From: Caldifarciminota bacterium
Lineage (GTDB): Bacteria > WOR-3 > Hydrothermia > UBA1063 > CAJXJZ01
Direction of reading: 5' to 3'
NCBI GenBank assembly: GCA_027073945.1
Contig: JALTEL010000026.1
Span: 1-9,374, forward strand
Length of the DNA: 9,374 bases
This document shows, one piece after another, positions 1 to 6,654 of this stretch; positions within the stretch are counted from its first letter, which is position 1, and each line of letters opens with the position of its first letter. Below the pieces are notes generated by a model. It was not told the origin of the DNA, did no database searches, and saw only the letters and a program-made list of their open reading frames with translations. Made by a program: the position numbers and the translations under genes.

Positions 1-134
1 ATATGTCAAGCACTATAATCATTAATATTGGCACTACCTTTCTGAACGCTGAATATACTGCCACTAATAATTACAAACACTTACAAATATTAAATCCGAA
101 AAATTGTGATTTGGTGTCAAAGATCAGCTAAAGT
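1..134. other. Non-coding stretch after the last gene
   Basis: AT-rich sequence downstream of the dehydrogenase stop. I see no GC-rich stem with a U-tract, no RNA gene and no gene start. Two minus-strand TTGACA hexamers occur (115-120 and 4-9). The first has no acceptable -10 at 16-18 nt, and for the second any -10 would lie outside the window. The operon end is therefore not marked by a visible intrinsic terminator. Confidence 0.4.
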
Positions 135-995
135 CTATTTTTTCTTTTTGTACTCGTAAAACCCCTTTCCTGCTTTACGCCCAAGCCAACCCGCTGCAAT
201 CATTTTTTTCATTAATACTGGCGGGAAAAAGATGGGATCGCCGGTCTCTTTATACACAGCCATAGCTCCGTTATATGTAACATCAAGACCCACTAAATCT
301 TGCAGCTCAAGGGGTCCCATTGGATGACCCAAACCCAACTTTGCAGCAGTGTCGATATCCTCTTTAGTAGCTATGCCAGCTTCTAACATCCGTATAGCAT
401 TTAGGCGAAAGGGATATTGAAGGTAGTTTACAATAAACCCAGGGGTGTCTTTAGCAATGATGACAGTCTTTCCGAGAGATTTTCCAAATGCTTTTCCAAT
501 TTCGAGAGCTTCCTCACTGGTGGCAATGGATTTAACGATTTCAACCAACCTCATTATCGGTACAGGATTCATGAAGTGGAGCCCCAATACTTTCTGCGGT
601 CTCTTGGTGGCAGAAGCCATATCAATAATCGATAGGCTAGATGTATTACTAGCGAGAATGGCATGTTCGTGGCAGACAGAATCAAGTCTTCTAAAGATCT
701 TCTTTTTAAGATCCAAATCTTCGTAGACGGCCTCAATTACCAGGTCACATTCAGATAAATCCTTATACTCAATAGTACCATTAATCCGGCTCAGAGTTAA
801 TTCTTTATCTTGCCGGGATACCTTTCCTTTTTCAATACCTTTCGTTAAAAAGGAATCTATAGATGAAAGTCCCTTTTCCAAAAGCTCCTTGTTATTTTCT
901 AAAACGACCACATCATATCCTGCCTGAGCACAAACTTGCGTAATGCCAGAACCCATAGTCCCACAGCCAACTACCCCCACTTTTTTAATTTCCAT
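135..995 (-). CDS. hbd: 3-hydroxyacyl-CoA dehydrogenase (3-hydroxybutyryl-CoA dehydrogenase family)
   Basis: Oxidises a (3S)-3-hydroxyacyl-CoA to the 3-ketoacyl-CoA with NAD+, the third step of beta-oxidation, in the cytoplasm. The 286-aa product is the usual size of stand-alone Hbd/PaaH enzymes. The N-terminal Rossmann fold carries GCGTMG (residues 10-15). Glu33 ends the second strand, which suggests NAD rather than NADP. SNTSS (116-120) supplies the active-site Ser, and His140 in GLHFMNP with Glu152 forms the family's His-Glu dyad. KDTPGFIVN (182-190) starts the C-terminal helical dimerisation domain, where GLGHPMGPLEL (221-231) is also conserved. The ATG start at 995 has a strong AAGGAGGG Shine-Dalgarno 7 nt upstream, and the stop is TAG. 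It is the last gene of the run, 34 nt after the canonical crotonase that would make its substrate. Family assignment is firm. Acyl-chain preference is unknown, so the symbol marks the family, not proven C4 specificity. Confidence 0.93.
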   Translation of the reverse strand: MEIKKVGVVGCGTMGSGITQVCAQAGYDVVVLENNKELLEKGLSSIDSFLTKGIEKGKVSRQDKELTLSRINGTIEYKDLSECDLVIEAVYEDLDLKKKIFRRLDSVCHEHAILASNTSSLSIIDMASATKRPQKVLGLHFMNPVPIMRLVEIVKSIATSEEALEIGKAFGKSLGKTVIIAKDTPGFIVNYLQYPFRLNAIRMLEAGIATKEDIDTAAKLGLGHPMGPLELQDLVGLDVTYNGAMAVYKETGDPIFFPPVLMKKMIAAGWLGRKAGKGFYEYKKKK

Positions 996-1029
996 ATAAC
1001 TACCCTCCTTAGTACTACCACTCTATTTG

Positions 1030-1800
1030 TCATTTTGCTTTAAAAACAGGCTCTCGCTTTTCTTTGAAAGCCCTTCTTCCTTCTTCATAATCTTCAGTTT
1101 CATATAAAGGCAATGCTAACATATTTTCAGTCCATAGTGCCTCCTCAATAGATAACCCTCTGTTTTTAATCAATGCTTCTTTGATTCTCCTTGACGAGAG
1201 CGGTGAAACCTTGCATAATTTTTCCGCCCACGCCATAGCCTCAGGCATCACCTGCTCCGGTGGTACAACCTTATTTACCAAACCAATTCTGTAGGCCTCC
1301 TCAGCATCAATTGGATCGCCCGTTAACATCATTTCAGCCGCCTTAGACAAACCTATTAGATCAGGTAACCTAACAGTTCCCCCTAATCTGGACATAATTC
1401 CTAATTTTACCTCAGGTGAGGCAAAACGTGCCTTTTCTGACGCTATTCTCAAGTCACAGGCTAGAGCTAACTCTAAACCGCCACCCATCGCTACGCCATT
1501 AATGGCGGCGATAAGAGGTTTCCATAGTTCCATACCTCGCATTACTGTTGTTGGGAAAAGCCATGGCCTTGACTTAGTCTCCTTTACAAAAGGAAGCCAG
1601 CTTTTAATGTCAGCTCCAGCGCAAAAGGCCTTTTCTCCGGCACCAGTGATAATGCCTACCCATAACTCATCGTCCGCTCTGAAATCCTCCAATGCGCCAT
1701 GCAATTCATGCATCAATTGTGGGCTTAGAGCATTCAAAACCTTAGGACGATTAAGCGTGAATATCGCTATTTTACCCTCTTTTTTATATTCGAGATCCAT
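1030..1800 (-). CDS. Enoyl-CoA hydratase/isomerase (canonical crotonase)
   Basis: Expected to hydrate a trans-2-enoyl-CoA to the 3-hydroxyacyl-CoA, feeding the dehydrogenase gene that follows. The 256-aa length is normal for a single-domain crotonase. Seen in the protein: the NRPKVLNAL signature (17-25), FCAGADIK (59-66) and GGGLELALACDLRIA (106-120), which form the CoA-thioester oxyanion hole, and both glutamates used by true hydratases. These are Glu130 (in SPEVKLG) and Glu156 (in AAEMMLTG). The usual PGAGGT loop after the first Glu reads SRLGGT here, a mild departure. The C-terminal AFKEKREPVF segment is the typical trimer helix. The ATG start at 1800 follows GGGAGG at 6-nt spacing; the stop is TGA. 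A 35-nt gap separates it from the upstream OYE gene. Hydratase activity is likely. Isomerase or other crotonase chemistry cannot be excluded from sequence. Confidence 0.9.
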   Translation of the reverse strand: MDLEYKKEGKIAIFTLNRPKVLNALSPQLMHELHGALEDFRADDELWVGIITGAGEKAFCAGADIKSWLPFVKETKSRPWLFPTTVMRGMELWKPLIAAINGVAMGGGLELALACDLRIASEKARFASPEVKLGIMSRLGGTVRLPDLIGLSKAAEMMLTGDPIDAEEAYRIGLVNKVVPPEQVMPEAMAWAEKLCKVSPLSSRRIKEALIKNRGLSIEEALWTENMLALPLYETEDYEEGRRAFKEKREPVFKAK

Positions 1801-1835
1801 AAAAAACCTCCCTTATTTAGTTTCCCCCAACAAAT

Positions 1836-2954
1836 TTATCCTTGGGAATTTGAATCTGACTTTCTTTTTAATGTCTCACACCTGAGTCCTAGCTCATTAT
1901 AAGCAGGCCCAAGACACAGATTATCCGAAACACATTTTGATCTTGATCGGTCTCCTGACTGCCACCGTCTTATAAGGTGGGGCTCGCAAATGAATGGCCT
2001 TGACATTGCTATAAAATCGGCGCACTTAGTTTCAACAAGTTTCTTAGCCACATCAAAAGAACGAATTCCACCAACAATGATGACCGGGATGTTTACAGCT
2101 TGTTTAATTTTATAGGCATTGTCTGCAAACCATGCTTCATCTTTCTTGTCCTTAACTCCTCTCCGGATATGGGACAGGGGTTCAGAATATCTAGAGCCGC
2201 CGCTTACCTCTATCGCATCTACACCTATTTTGGCAATCTCTTTTGAAACCCAAACAGATTCCTTAATTGTTAAACCTCCTTCTATAAAATCTTCCGAAGC
2301 CAATTTGACAAGGACTGGAAAATCGTTTCCAACCTCTTTTCGCAGCTGCCGGCAAATCTCAAACAAGAATCTGGCCCTATTCTCAATAGTGCCTCCATAC
2401 AAATCAGTTCTTTCGTTCCAAACAGGGGAAAGAAATTGATTGATTAGGTAACCATGAGCTGCATGAATCTGCACTGCGCTGAAACCTGCTTCCTTGGCCC
2501 TTTTGCCTGCTAATGCATAGGCACTTACTACATCGCGAATCTCTTTAATGCTCAAACCCCTTGAGTATTCCCCGTATATATTCTTAAACGGGGACGGAGA
2601 AATTATAGGCCCAGAGATCCAACCGGATTTTGTATGACCACCCGCGTGAGATAATTGTATAGCTATTCGGCTGTTAGAATGCTTCGCTATCGATGAAACT
2701 CTTTCTAGCCCTTCGAGAAAAACATCTGAGAAAATTGCGGTCTGTCTGGGAGTACCTTTCCCGTTAGGGAGTACGTATGCATGTCCGAGTATTATCAAAC
2801 CTATATCCCCCTGGGCCAACTCCGAAATGAAGTCGGCGAGTTCTTTTGTACATTTCCCCTCCTGGGTGGCTCGAGCCTCCCATGTTGCGGACCTAATAAA
2901 TCGGTTTTTGATGGTTAGCCCACGAATAGCAGTTTCATCAAATAGTAATGACAT
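1836..2954 (-). CDS. NADH:flavin oxidoreductase, old yellow enzyme / 2,4-dienoyl-CoA reductase-like
   Basis: FMN TIM-barrel protein of 372 aa that should reduce an activated C=C bond, such as a 2,4-dienoyl-CoA or enone. Family marks: KNRFIRSA near the N-terminus (17-24), HAAHGYL (164-170) with His164, His167 and Tyr169 as the substrate-polarising and proton-donor set, YGGTIENRARF (187-196 region), Lys217 in LVKL, and the phosphate-binding GGIRS (295-299) with MSRP (317-320). It ends soon after a cysteine-rich tail, so the flavodoxin-like and NAD-binding domains of full-length FadH/enoate reductase are missing. The tail reads C341-V-S-D344-N-L-C347, then 11 residues, then C359. Relatives usually have CxxCxxC at the first three positions, so the second cysteine is Asp here (codon GAT). 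The ATG start follows AGGAG at 5-nt spacing. Its place inside a beta-oxidation operon suggests an auxiliary double-bond step. Exact substrate unknown. Confidence 0.9.
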   Translation of the reverse strand: MSLLFDETAIRGLTIKNRFIRSATWEARATQEGKCTKELADFISELAQGDIGLIILGHAYVLPNGKGTPRQTAIFSDVFLEGLERVSSIAKHSNSRIAIQLSHAGGHTKSGWISGPIISPSPFKNIYGEYSRGLSIKEIRDVVSAYALAGKRAKEAGFSAVQIHAAHGYLINQFLSPVWNERTDLYGGTIENRARFLFEICRQLRKEVGNDFPVLVKLASEDFIEGGLTIKESVWVSKEIAKIGVDAIEVSGGSRYSEPLSHIRRGVKDKKDEAWFADNAYKIKQAVNIPVIIVGGIRSFDVAKKLVETKCADFIAMSRPFICEPHLIRRWQSGDRSRSKCVSDNLCLGPAYNELGLRCETLKRKSDSNSQG

Positions 2955-3032
2955 GGATGCTCCTATGTATGGCGTTTGCCTACCCTAAAAAAGAGTTGAT
3001 TTAAGTCGAGAATTTCCCTTCCTTTATAGCCT

Positions 3033-4298
3033 TTACTTTTCATAGTTTTCAACAATAGCACAAATCCCTTGGCCTCCCCCACCACAAATAGTTTCTAATC
3101 CATACCTGACGTTACGTCTTTTCATCTCATGAAGTAGTGTTACCAATCTCATCGCACCTGTGGCCGCAATGGGATGACCAAGAGAGATACCAGAACCATT
3201 GACATTTATCTTCTTATCAAAATCTTCATGTTTGATACCCATCATTCGCGCGTCTGCCAAGGCTTGAACTGCAAATGCCTCCTGTATTTCAATAAGTTGT
3301 ACTTGATCTAAAGTAACTGATGCTTTTCCCAAGGCTTTATTTACAGAGGCAGGGACTGCAGGATAGGTAAGTGTCGGGTCGCTACTAGCAACAACACAAG
3401 ACCTAAAATATGCAAAGGGTTTTACACCCAATTCCTTAGCCTTTCGCTTACTCATCAACACCACAGCCGCAGCGCCATCATTTTCTGAAGATGAGTTGCC
3501 CGCTGTACACACCCCCCCGGGATAAACGCTAGGCAACTTGGAGAGTTTCTCTAAAGAAGTATCTCGACGTGGTGTTTCATCCTTATCAAAAAGTAGTCTG
3601 TCCTTTTTTTGAGGAATGGAAATGGGGACTATTTCCTCAGCAAACTTTCCGGAATCTATAGCAGAAATTGCTTTCTGGTGACTTCGTAAGGCCCATTCAT
3701 CCGCCTCTTTACGGGTAATACCTTCTTTTTTAGCGGCGGTTTCAGCCCAGGTCATCATAGAATTCAGCTCGCCGTATCTCTCAACAGGCTGAGACATTAC
3801 TCGTGCTCGTTGAATTCTATCATAAAGAGGTATTCCCCACATGGATAGGGCACCATGCCCTCTTGGCATAAAGCCCCATTTTTCTTCTTTCTTTCCACCC
3901 AAGCCCCATTTTATTTCCCCTGAGACATAAAGTTCTGCCTGGCTCATGTTTTCCATGCCACCTGCAACAATAATATCTGCGTTACCTGTTTGGATCTTCA
4001 TTACCCCGAAAAAAATGGCATCTAATCCAGAACAACAACGGCGGTCCAATGTAACGCCTGGAACGAAATCCGGCCATCCCGCATCAAGAAGGGCTACTCG
4101 TGCACAGTTTGCGCATTCACCGTTCTGGTAGGATTGCCCCATAATTACGTCATCCACTAAATCGGGATCAATCTCAGCCTTTTTTAATAGTTCTTTAAAC
4201 ACTGCACTTGCGAGTTTGTAGGCAGGTATCTCCCGCAAAGCACCACCATATCTGCCTATGGGTGTTCTAACGCCACTTACAATAACTACCTCTTCCAT
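3033..4298 (-). CDS. Thiolase (acetyl-CoA acyltransferase family), enlarged loop domain
   Basis: Cleaves a 3-ketoacyl-CoA with CoA to acetyl-CoA and a shortened acyl-CoA, or runs the reverse condensation. I start it at ATG 4298 (421 aa): MEEVVIVSGVRTPIGRYGG is the standard thiolase N-terminus and GGAAAGGAGAT lies 7 nt upstream. The same frame is open up to 4379 but that adds 27 residues lying inside the preceding gene. Catalytic residues: nucleophile Cys88 in RRCCSGLDA, His375 in GHPIAATGA and Cys405 in ICGGGGQG; CTAGNSSSENDGAA (264-277) is also typical. Two departures: the motif usually NEAF or HEAF is QEAF (339-342), and the loop domain between about 120 and 194 carries roughly 20-25 extra residues rich in Trp, Gly and Arg. 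This makes it longer than typical ~392-aa bacterial thiolases. It lies 25 nt after the divergent crotonase. Degradative role inferred from neighbours. Confidence 0.92.
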   Translation of the reverse strand: MEEVVIVSGVRTPIGRYGGALREIPAYKLASAVFKELLKKAEIDPDLVDDVIMGQSYQNGECANCARVALLDAGWPDFVPGVTLDRRCCSGLDAIFFGVMKIQTGNADIIVAGGMENMSQAELYVSGEIKWGLGGKKEEKWGFMPRGHGALSMWGIPLYDRIQRARVMSQPVERYGELNSMMTWAETAAKKEGITRKEADEWALRSHQKAISAIDSGKFAEEIVPISIPQKKDRLLFDKDETPRRDTSLEKLSKLPSVYPGGVCTAGNSSSENDGAAAVVLMSKRKAKELGVKPFAYFRSCVVASSDPTLTYPAVPASVNKALGKASVTLDQVQLIEIQEAFAVQALADARMMGIKHEDFDKKINVNGSGISLGHPIAATGAMRLVTLLHEMKRRNVRYGLETICGGGGQGICAIVENYEK

Positions 4299-4303
4299 TA
4301 GCA

Positions 4304-4314
4304 ATCTCCTTTCC
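4304..4314 (-). promoter_or_regulatory. Ribosome binding site deciding the thiolase start
   Basis: On the minus strand this reads GGAAAGGAGAT. The AGGAG core ends 7 nt before the ATG at 4298, ideal spacing. It favours that start over the in-frame ATG at 4379, which lies inside the preceding crotonase gene. Confidence 0.85.
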
Positions 4315-4323
4315 GAAATAAAT

Positions 4324-5091
4324 TTATCTAAGTTGCCACTTCGGCTTGCGCTTCTCAATGAATGCCCTTTTTGCCTCAATAGAATCCTCTGAATTCCACA
4401 CGGGAGGTGAAATTTTCTCCACTAAAGAGAGGGCGCTTTGGTAATCCATGTAACGAGTACGTAAAAGCATTTCTTTCGATGCCCAAACCGATAAAGGTCC
4501 ACACTCACAAATCTCCTCAGCTACCTTTGTCGCCTCGGACACAAGCTCTCTCTCTGAAACAATTTTATTGACTAAACCTATTTGATAAGCTCTTTGAGCA
4601 TCAATAGGTTTTGCGGTGAACAAAATCTCACTTACAACACCACGAGGCAAATAATTAGAGAGAAAAGGCGCAATTAATACAGGAATGTTAACCCTAGCCT
4701 CCCCTGTCCCGAAGAGAGCATTGTCGGCAGAAATCCGGATATCAGCTTCAAGAGCTAGCCAAAAACCAGCGCCATTTACGTGACCCTGTGTTGCCGCAAT
4801 TATGGGCTTCCACACTTTATAGTTAGAAGGACCGATAGGTTTATCGCCAAAAAGCAGTGATTGGCGAAACTCCCATTTCCCCCTTTCCATTTCTTTTACA
4901 TCTGCACCTGCACAGAAAGATTTTCCTTTGCCACTTAGAACACCAACCCAAATGTCTTTATCTTCTTTAAAATCCAGCCAGACATCAATAAGCGCATTAC
5001 CCATAGATCGATTGATAGCATTTAAGCTTTTAGGCCTATTTAGTTTAATATAAGCAATGTTTCCTCTTTTTTCGTATTCAATTTCCGACAT
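4324..5091 (-). CDS. Divergent enoyl-CoA hydratase/isomerase family protein (crotonase fold)
   Basis: A 255-aa crotonase-superfamily enzyme acting on an acyl-CoA; exact reaction unknown. I start it at ATG 5091, with GAGGGAG 5 nt upstream and the standard N-terminus MSEIEYEKRGNIAYIKLNRP. An in-frame ATG at 5121 would overlap the regulator's stop codon (TAATG) but has no well-placed Shine-Dalgarno. Seen: NRPKSLNAI (18-26), the oxyanion segment FCAGADVK (59-66), and a second oxyanion segment reading NGAGFWLALEADIRIS instead of the usual GGGLELALACD. Glu131 (in GTGEARVN) and Glu155 (in SEILFTA) align with the two hydratase glutamates. The loop between them lacks the normal PGAGGT and has APFLSNYLPR instead. 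It shares VWKPIIAA, AYQIGLVNKIV and the EKRKP C-terminus with the second crotonase of this cluster (1030-1800), so the two look like diverged paralogues with different substrates. First enzyme gene after the regulator, 29 nt from it. Confidence 0.88.
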   Translation of the reverse strand: MSEIEYEKRGNIAYIKLNRPKSLNAINRSMGNALIDVWLDFKEDKDIWVGVLSGKGKSFCAGADVKEMERGKWEFRQSLLFGDKPIGPSNYKVWKPIIAATQGHVNGAGFWLALEADIRISADNALFGTGEARVNIPVLIAPFLSNYLPRGVVSEILFTAKPIDAQRAYQIGLVNKIVSERELVSEATKVAEEICECGPLSVWASKEMLLRTRYMDYQSALSLVEKISPPVWNSEDSIEAKRAFIEKRKPKWQLR

Positions 5092-5096
5092 ATACT

Positions 5097-5103
5097 CTCC
5101 CTC
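5097..5103 (-). promoter_or_regulatory. Ribosome binding site deciding the divergent crotonase start
   Basis: Minus-strand GAGGGAG, with its GGAG core ending 5 nt before the ATG at 5091. The alternative ATG at 5121 has only a GAGGG about 14 nt away, too far for normal use. The conserved crotonase N-terminus also begins at 5091. Confidence 0.75.
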
Positions 5104-5120
5104 ACAAAAAAATTTACCCA

Positions 5121-5795
5121 TTAAAAATCTTTTTTCCCTCTATCCCTTATTATCTCTATGAGGAATTTTCTTGCATCAAGCACATGGGATCTCATCAGAT
5201 TTGCCGCACCTACAATATCTCTCCGTGCAACTAATTTGATGATTTTCCGGTGAGACGCTAAATATTTATCTATATGAGATGGCAAAGTTTGACCTTCAAG
5301 CACCACCCTATATATGCTTTTACGAAGACTTGAAATAACTTTCCACAATTTCTCATTTCTTGCTTTTTCTACAAAAAATCTGTGGAACTCAGAGTTTAAT
5401 TCCACATAGGCAGAAAACTTTCTACATTTAACGCTATCCTCCATTGATTCTTGTAATCTCTTAAGAAAAGCAATATCTTTTTCCTTGAAATTATCTGTGG
5501 CATTCTCTATAGCAAACCCCTCAAGCAAGGCAACCAGTTCATATGTATCGGACAACTCCTTAGAAGATATCTTCCTAACAACAGCCCCCACATTTTTTCT
5601 GTGAACAATAAACCCCTCTTTTTCCAATTGAAGTAACGCTTCACGAACCGGACTACGGCTTACATTAAACTTCTTAGCCAGTTCGCTCTCAACCAATTTC
5701 TCGCCCGGATATATTTTCCCACTGGCAATATCTTCAAGAATTTCACTGTAAATCGTATCTCTAATAGATTTCTCTTTGAAAGAAACAACTTTCAC
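5121..5795 (-). CDS. GntR-family transcriptional regulator, FCD (FadR-type) subfamily
   Basis: Probable local ligand-responsive repressor, 224 aa. Residues about 10-75 are the GntR winged helix-turn-helix. IASGKIYPGEKLVESELA leads into KKFNVSRSPVREALLQLE, the recognition helix, and GFIVHRKNVGAVV forms the wing. The rest is an all-helical FCD domain. His138 (NSEFH), His182 (ASHRK) and His204 (MRSHV) fit the FCD metal-binding histidines. The acidic ligand usually four residues before the first His is Asn134 here. The start is GTG at 5795, backed by GGGGAGGAG about 9 nt upstream; no better ATG lies nearby. It sits between the importer and the enzyme genes, directly after a long inverted repeat that overlaps a candidate promoter. 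Autoregulation, together with control of the downstream enzyme genes, is therefore likely. FCD regulators often sense organic acids or acyl-CoA-related ligands; the ligand here is unknown. Confidence 0.92.
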   Translation of the reverse strand: MKVVSFKEKSIRDTIYSEILEDIASGKIYPGEKLVESELAKKFNVSRSPVREALLQLEKEGFIVHRKNVGAVVRKISSKELSDTYELVALLEGFAIENATDNFKEKDIAFLKRLQESMEDSVKCRKFSAYVELNSEFHRFFVEKARNEKLWKVISSLRKSIYRVVLEGQTLPSHIDKYLASHRKIIKLVARRDIVGAANLMRSHVLDARKFLIEIIRDRGKKDF

Positions 5796-5818
5796 TTCTT
5801 AAAGCTCCTCCCCACTTT

Positions 5819-5845
5819 ATTGTATATATAAATTTATCCTGTCAA
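5819..5845 (-). promoter_or_regulatory. Candidate sigma-70-type promoter for the regulator and enzyme genes
   Basis: On the minus strand a perfect TTGACA (5840-5845) is followed after 15 nt by TACAAT (5819-5824), one mismatch from TATAAT. The 15-nt spacer is shorter than the usual 16-18, which weakens the call. A start about 7 nt downstream would leave a leader of under 20 nt that just includes the GGGGAGGAG ribosome site of the GTG-started regulator. The -35 box lies inside the left arm of the long inverted repeat at 5826-5875, a position where a bound repressor would block RNA polymerase. No convincing terminator lies between livF and this site, so transcripts from the transporter genes may also read through. 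Confidence 0.4.
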
Positions 5846-5875
5846 AACTAATACATCAAGACAGTAAATTTATAT
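5826..5875. repeat. Long AT-rich inverted repeat, candidate operator of the GntR regulator
   Basis: Left arm 5826-5843 (ATATAAATTTATCCTGTC) and right arm 5860-5875 (GACAGTAAATTTATAT) are perfect inverted copies over 16 positions, apart from two extra bases (TC) in the left arm. They are separated by 16 nt. Each arm also contains a small palindrome of its own, TAAATTTA, at 5829-5836 and 5865-5872, 36 nt apart centre to centre. The repeat lies in the only sizeable gap of the gene run and overlaps a TTGACA -35 box. Read as RNA it would form a hairpin, but no U-tract follows, so a protein-binding DNA site is the better reading. It does not match the published FadR-type TNGTNNNACNA pattern. Confidence 0.55.
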
Positions 5876-5943
5876 CTATGCTTGTCTAAAAATATTTATA
5901 TCCCACCATAAAAGCAAACCGATATGAAGAAAAAAATAATTTT

Positions 5944-6654
5944 TCATACGGCCAAGTATTTTTGTTTGATTTCATTGTCTGCTTTTACCTTTTCCGAATT
6001 AGCACTATATTTAATAACTCCCTTTTCAAGCAAGTAGACCCAGTCAGAAAGGGCTAAAGAAAAGTTTACGTTTTGCTCCGCAATGAAAATGGTTAAACCT
6101 TCTTTTTCCCTCAGTAGTTTCACCAAATTGAATAATTCAATAACAATTTGTGGAGCAAGTCCCTCACATGGTTCATCTAACAGTATCAATTCAGGATTCC
6201 CCATCAGTGTTCTTGCTATCGATAGCATCTGCTGCTCGCCACCACTCAGGTTTTTCCCTTTGTTGTTCTTTCTCTCCTCCAAAACAGGAAAATAGTTATA
6301 AACCTTTTTAATGTTCCAGTTTCGGGTCCCTAATGGTGAATCCTTTATAGCAATTTCAAGGTTATCTTTAACAGTAATTTCTGGAAAAATTTCCCTATCT
6401 TCAGGGACAATTCCTATGCCAAGCTTCGCTATTTCGAATGCCTTTTTACCTTGTATATTTATACCTTTAAACTTAATAGTCCCATGCTTTGGGGGCGTCA
6501 AGCCCATAATACTTCTGAATGTTGTAGTTTTCCCAGCACCGTTTCTCCCCAGTAAAGCAACAATCTGCCCCTTCTCTACTTTCAAAGAAATCTCCTGCAA
6601 TATATGGCTCTTACCATAGAATGTATCAACAGTATCTACCTCTAAAATAGCCAA
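5944..6654 (-). CDS. livF: HAAT-family ABC transporter ATPase, LivF type
   Basis: One of the two cytoplasmic ATPases of a branched-chain amino acid/amide-type importer; 236 aa, normal for LivF. Walker A is GRNGAGKT (36-43), the signature is LSGGEQQ (136-142) and Walker B is LILLDEP (156-162). Two LivF hallmarks are present: the Q-loop position reads VPEDREIFPE, with Glu in place of Gln, and the switch position is Gln194 in AEQN rather than His. The start is a TTG at 6654, 6 nt after GGGGGA. No ATG lies near the conserved N-terminus, so TTG is the best start. It overlaps the end of livG by 13 nt, which suggests translational coupling. It is the last transporter gene, followed by the 147-nt gap before the regulator. 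Substrate cannot be read from an ATPase; relatives carry Leu/Ile/Val, urea, amides or aromatic acids. Confidence 0.94.
   Translation of the reverse strand: MAILEVDTVDTFYGKSHILQEISLKVEKGQIVALLGRNGAGKTTTFRSIMGLTPPKHGTIKFKGINIQGKKAFEIAKLGIGIVPEDREIFPEITVKDNLEIAIKDSPLGTRNWNIKKVYNYFPVLEERKNNKGKNLSGGEQQMLSIARTLMGNPELILLDEPCEGLAPQIVIELFNLVKLLREKEGLTIFIAEQNVNFSLALSDWVYLLEKGVIKYSANSEKVKADNEIKQKYLAV

Noticed and set aside
4..9. Minus-strand TTGACA at the left window edge
   Set aside because: Any -10 box would be outside the window, and an isolated hexamer in AT-rich DNA is not evidence of a promoter.
115..134. Weak hairpin after the dehydrogenase gene (GATCTTTG-ACAC-CAAATC, minus strand) with a T-run nearby
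   Set aside because: The stem needs a 2-nt bulge and has few GC pairs; too weak to call a terminator.
445..726. Plus-strand open frames opposite the enzyme and transporter genes (for example 445-726, 1502-1885, 6781-7320)
   Set aside because: They lie antisense to strongly conserved genes, have no recognisable domains and no good ribosome sites; they are shadows of the real genes.
4299..4379. 27-residue N-terminal extension of the thiolase frame (ATG at 4379)
   Set aside because: It lies within the 3' end of the preceding crotonase gene, has no matching ribosome site, and thiolase homology starts at the ATG at 4298, which has an ideal AGGAG.
5092..5121. TAATG overlap of the regulator stop with an upstream ATG of the divergent crotonase
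   Set aside because: It looks like translational coupling, but the extra MGKFFCEGEY residues are not crotonase-like and the ribosome site favours the ATG at 5091.
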